In this document: positions 14,074-15,633 of the stretch, in pieces | Layout of the letters: each line of letters begins with the position of its first letter | Position numbering within the stretch: the first letter of the stretch is position 1 | Origin: Blautia faecis | GTDB taxonomy: Bacteria; Bacillota; Clostridia; Lachnospirales; Lachnospiraceae | Length of the DNA: 15,633 nucleotides | Direction of reading: 5' to 3' | Assembly (NCBI RefSeq): GCF_020554845.1 | Contig: NZ_JAJCIA010000059.1 | Span: forward strand, 1-15,633 | Position numbers and translations under genes: made by a program | The notes under the pieces: generated by a model | What the model saw: the letters and a program-made list of their open reading frames with translations, nothing else | The model's database searches: none | Told to the model about the DNA's origin: nothing

Positions 14074-15233
14074 TAGCTGACTTTTATGATACATTTGAGG
14101 AAACGCCTGACAAAGGAAGCGATATTCCACAAGAAGTTTTAGACATATTATCTAAAGAACTTCCTTCTACATTTATGTACTATCGCAATGAAAATGGAGA
14201 CTATGTTGCTGGTCCAAGACCTGATAATACACCCGAAACAATATTGTTGAAAGTAGATCTCGATTCCCAATTTATAGAAGATAATTTAAAAGGCATACCT
14301 AAAGAAAAATGGGCAGAATATTTATATCGAATGCAATTATGTGCTCCCATAAAAAATGCAAAAATAGGAGATAACGAAAACCAAATGCCCATCGAAAAAA
14401 CATTTGGAAATCCATTTAAAGAAATAGACGAAATAAAGAATGGATTTATGTCCCCACAGCCATTTCCTCCAGCTCAAAAAATAGTATTTGAAACTATTGA
14501 AGGAGATATATTGACAATTAGCATTAGAAGACAGCCGCATCCAAACTTTGACGAGGAAGTATATGCTAATATTGATTGGCCATCTATACAGATACGAATT
14601 ATTTTAACGGAGACCAATAAAAAGGAAGCCAAAGCAACATTTTCAATCACCCCTCAAAAAGCTAATACAGTTTCTGATGCATTATCAACTATTCATTTTA
14701 TAAATGGTCTTTCAAATGGAACAATCAAAATTAATGGAAAAACACTAATCAATCCACTTGTTAGCCAAAATAAACTTGACGCTGAACAATTAAAAAATGC
14801 TGAAGAATTCTGGTCAACTGCCCAAAAATTAGAAGATATCCTTGGTGTATCATTTATTCCTAGTGCTGAAATGCCAATGGAAGATGTAATATTTTTTGCC
14901 CAATTGAAAACTTGTCTAATAGATAATAAGTCAATTGGTTGGGAACACCCATTTGACCACTTTCATATTGGAGAAATTAAAATAAAAGATCCCAAATTAG
15001 AAGATTCCATTGAAAAAGAAAACGTCAATTATGAATTCATAGAAGGTCCTATCCATGCAACATTACTTGGCGCAAAATTTGATTTGTATAGTGATACCAA
15101 ATTAATAAATATGGTAATAACCAACATAGTATGGGATAATGATAATAAAAATTCTGGTGAGGTATATGTTTCTGATCCAATCGGTAGTAAATGGCGATTA
15201 TACCGAAAATATATGACGACTCGTGCAAGCTAA
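14070..15233 (+). CDS. Partner protein in the AbiGii (toxin) position
   Basis: This 387-aa soluble protein has no signal peptide or membrane segment. Its start overlaps the AbiGi-like stop, with GGAGG (14058-14062) seven bases upstream. Size and position match AbiGii of the lactococcal AbiG pair (about 397 aa, second gene). It begins with a short acidic helix (DFYDTFEETPDKGSDIP). A mixed middle includes GDILTISIRRQPHPNFDEEV, and a helical block follows near 243-290 (AEEFWSTAQKLEDILGVSF, then EDVIFFAQLKTCLIDNKSI). The C-terminal region is beta-rich. I see no clear nucleotidyltransferase signature (GG-x-S/D-x-x-x), nuclease or kinase motif, so how it would act is open. The call as an AbiGii-like effector rests mainly on operon context and length. 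It shares the low GC of its partner. Confidence 0.5.
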   Translation: MIADFYDTFEETPDKGSDIPQEVLDILSKELPSTFMYYRNENGDYVAGPRPDNTPETILLKVDLDSQFIEDNLKGIPKEKWAEYLYRMQLCAPIKNAKIGDNENQMPIEKTFGNPFKEIDEIKNGFMSPQPFPPAQKIVFETIEGDILTISIRRQPHPNFDEEVYANIDWPSIQIRIILTETNKKEAKATFSITPQKANTVSDALSTIHFINGLSNGTIKINGKTLINPLVSQNKLDAEQLKNAEEFWSTAQKLEDILGVSFIPSAEMPMEDVIFFAQLKTCLIDNKSIGWEHPFDHFHIGEIKIKDPKLEDSIEKENVNYEFIEGPIHATLLGAKFDLYSDTKLINMVITNIVWDNDNKNSGEVYVSDPIGSKWRLYRKYMTTRAS

Positions 15234-15274
15234 TCGTCTAACAGTTTCCTGCTTTCCCACTTGGTTGCTATTTC

Positions 15275-15336
15275 TTAACTGTCAGATTGTCAATCGAGGT
15301 AGGCTTCCTTACTTTGACTGACAATCCAGCAGTTAA
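15275..15336. repeat. 62-bp imperfect inverted repeat after the AbiG-like pair
   Basis: TTAACTG (15275-15281) and GATTGTCA (15285-15292) pair with TGACAATC (15319-15326) and CAGTTAA (15330-15336), with a 3-base mismatch between the two stems. The inner part can fold further (AGGTAGG with CTTACTT, allowing G-U pairs). It lies between convergent genes, 42 bases after the AbiGii-position stop. It could be a two-way terminator, although no T-run adjoins either arm, or a small mobile or recombination element; no target duplication is seen at its ends. Confidence 0.6.
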
Positions 15337-15409
15337 ATAGTGTAATTAAACAAATAATTGCAAAACTTTAGACAATCCACTTACCGATCTTTATTTTTTT
15401 CAATTATTC

Positions 15410-15589
15410 TTATATATGTTCCGGCTTCTCCTGCTGCCTATAATACTCATCTATATACACCATCAAAGCCCGCTCAATAGCCAGGGTTTTAGTCTGACCA
15501 GAATCCTCGCAATATTGAGTTAATCGATCGTATACATTTTTTTCTATTCTCAGCGACAATGGATAGTTATCTTTTTTGGGTCTAGGCAT
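15410..15589 (-). CDS. Small ribbon-helix-helix (CopG/Arc-type) DNA-binding protein
   Basis: The 59-aa product reads MPRPKKDNYPLSLRIEKNVY at its N-terminus, then a helix-turn-helix pair (DRLTQYCEDSGQTKTLAIER, then ALMVYIDEYY). This fits the ribbon-helix-helix fold: a beta strand around PLSLRI that contacts DNA, then two helices for dimerisation. The basic PRPKK start resembles plasmid and integrative-element regulators. I chose the internal ATG (plus 15587-15589) because AAAGGA lies eight bases upstream. The upstream ATG at 15598 abuts that site and would add three residues. The upstream minus-strand reading frame ends just inside this leader, so it is probably the second gene of a minus-strand operon. 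It is convergent with the AbiG-like pair. Confidence 0.75.
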   Translation of the reverse strand: MPRPKKDNYPLSLRIEKNVYDRLTQYCEDSGQTKTLAIERALMVYIDEYYRQQEKPEHI

Positions 15590-15594
15590 TTGAA

Positions 15595-15633
15595 TCATCC
15601 TTTCTCTTCGTAGTCAGCTTTGCGTTCTTCAAT
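15595..15633 (-). CDS. Last codons of a minus-strand gene running off the window
   Basis: The minus strand reads IEERKADYEEKG and then TGA (plus 15595-15597), giving 12 open, highly charged codons. The stop lies six bases before the ribbon-helix-helix ATG, as in a tightly packed operon. Twelve codons are too few to name the protein or to exclude chance. Confidence 0.35.
   Translation of the reverse strand: MEERKADYEEKG

Noticed and set aside
15353..15408. AATAATTG/CAATTATT inverted repeat as a terminator of the minus-strand gene
   Set aside because: Eight AT-only-rich pairs with a 40-base loop are expected by chance in such AT-rich DNA and would not be stable.

Overview
The window looks like chromosomal DNA of a low-to-mid GC Firmicute, most likely a gut Lachnospiraceae/Clostridia-type bacterium. 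The grounds are the protein styles (clostridial PurA, a one-chain ThrE exporter, an amylase/ABC locus without its own ATPase), the strong AGGAGG-type ribosome sites and the TTGACA/TATAAT promoters. This is an inference from the sequence alone.

Bases 1-5160 are ordinary chromosome: a 3'-truncated purA on the minus strand; a divergent LysR-type regulator whose near-consensus promoter carries a palindromic T-N11-A box over its -35 element; a DUF2284 metal-binding protein; then a promoter leading into an unrecognised 268-aa protein and a full-length threonine/serine exporter-family protein.

Bases 5160-6640 are a scrapyard of degraded sequence. They hold a tiny GLUG-like surface-protein fragment, a strong hairpin, three TTATCGTA copies spaced exactly 10 bp apart, an orphan protein with a KGEKRGEKKGE-type tail, a terminator, and a 99-codon gene broken by one in-frame TAG. 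They end in a dense control region with three LacI-family operators, two promoters, a leader hairpin and a long inverted repeat that reaches the regulator's ribosome site.

Bases 6643-12498 form one maltodextrin/cyclodextrin operon: LacI-family regulator, cytoplasmic GH13 neopullulanase/cyclomaltodextrinase-type enzyme, secreted solute-binding protein, and two permeases of the CUT1 (MalF/MalG) type, closed by a strong intrinsic terminator. Imported oligosaccharide would be hydrolysed inside the cell. The ATPase must be encoded elsewhere.

Bases 12560-13036 hold a second set of remnants: the middle of a UPF0178 (YaiI/DUF188) protein and a 39-codon tail that repeats the C-terminus and downstream sequence of the 5495-5914 gene. 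The operon therefore sits between two homologous tails.

Bases 13264-15233 are clearly A+T-richer. They encode a translationally coupled pair: an AbiGi-family abortive-infection protein and a 387-aa partner in the AbiGii position. This is the best candidate for a phage-defence system in the window. A 62-bp imperfect inverted repeat follows, then a minus-strand ribbon-helix-helix regulator and the last codons of another minus-strand gene running off the edge.
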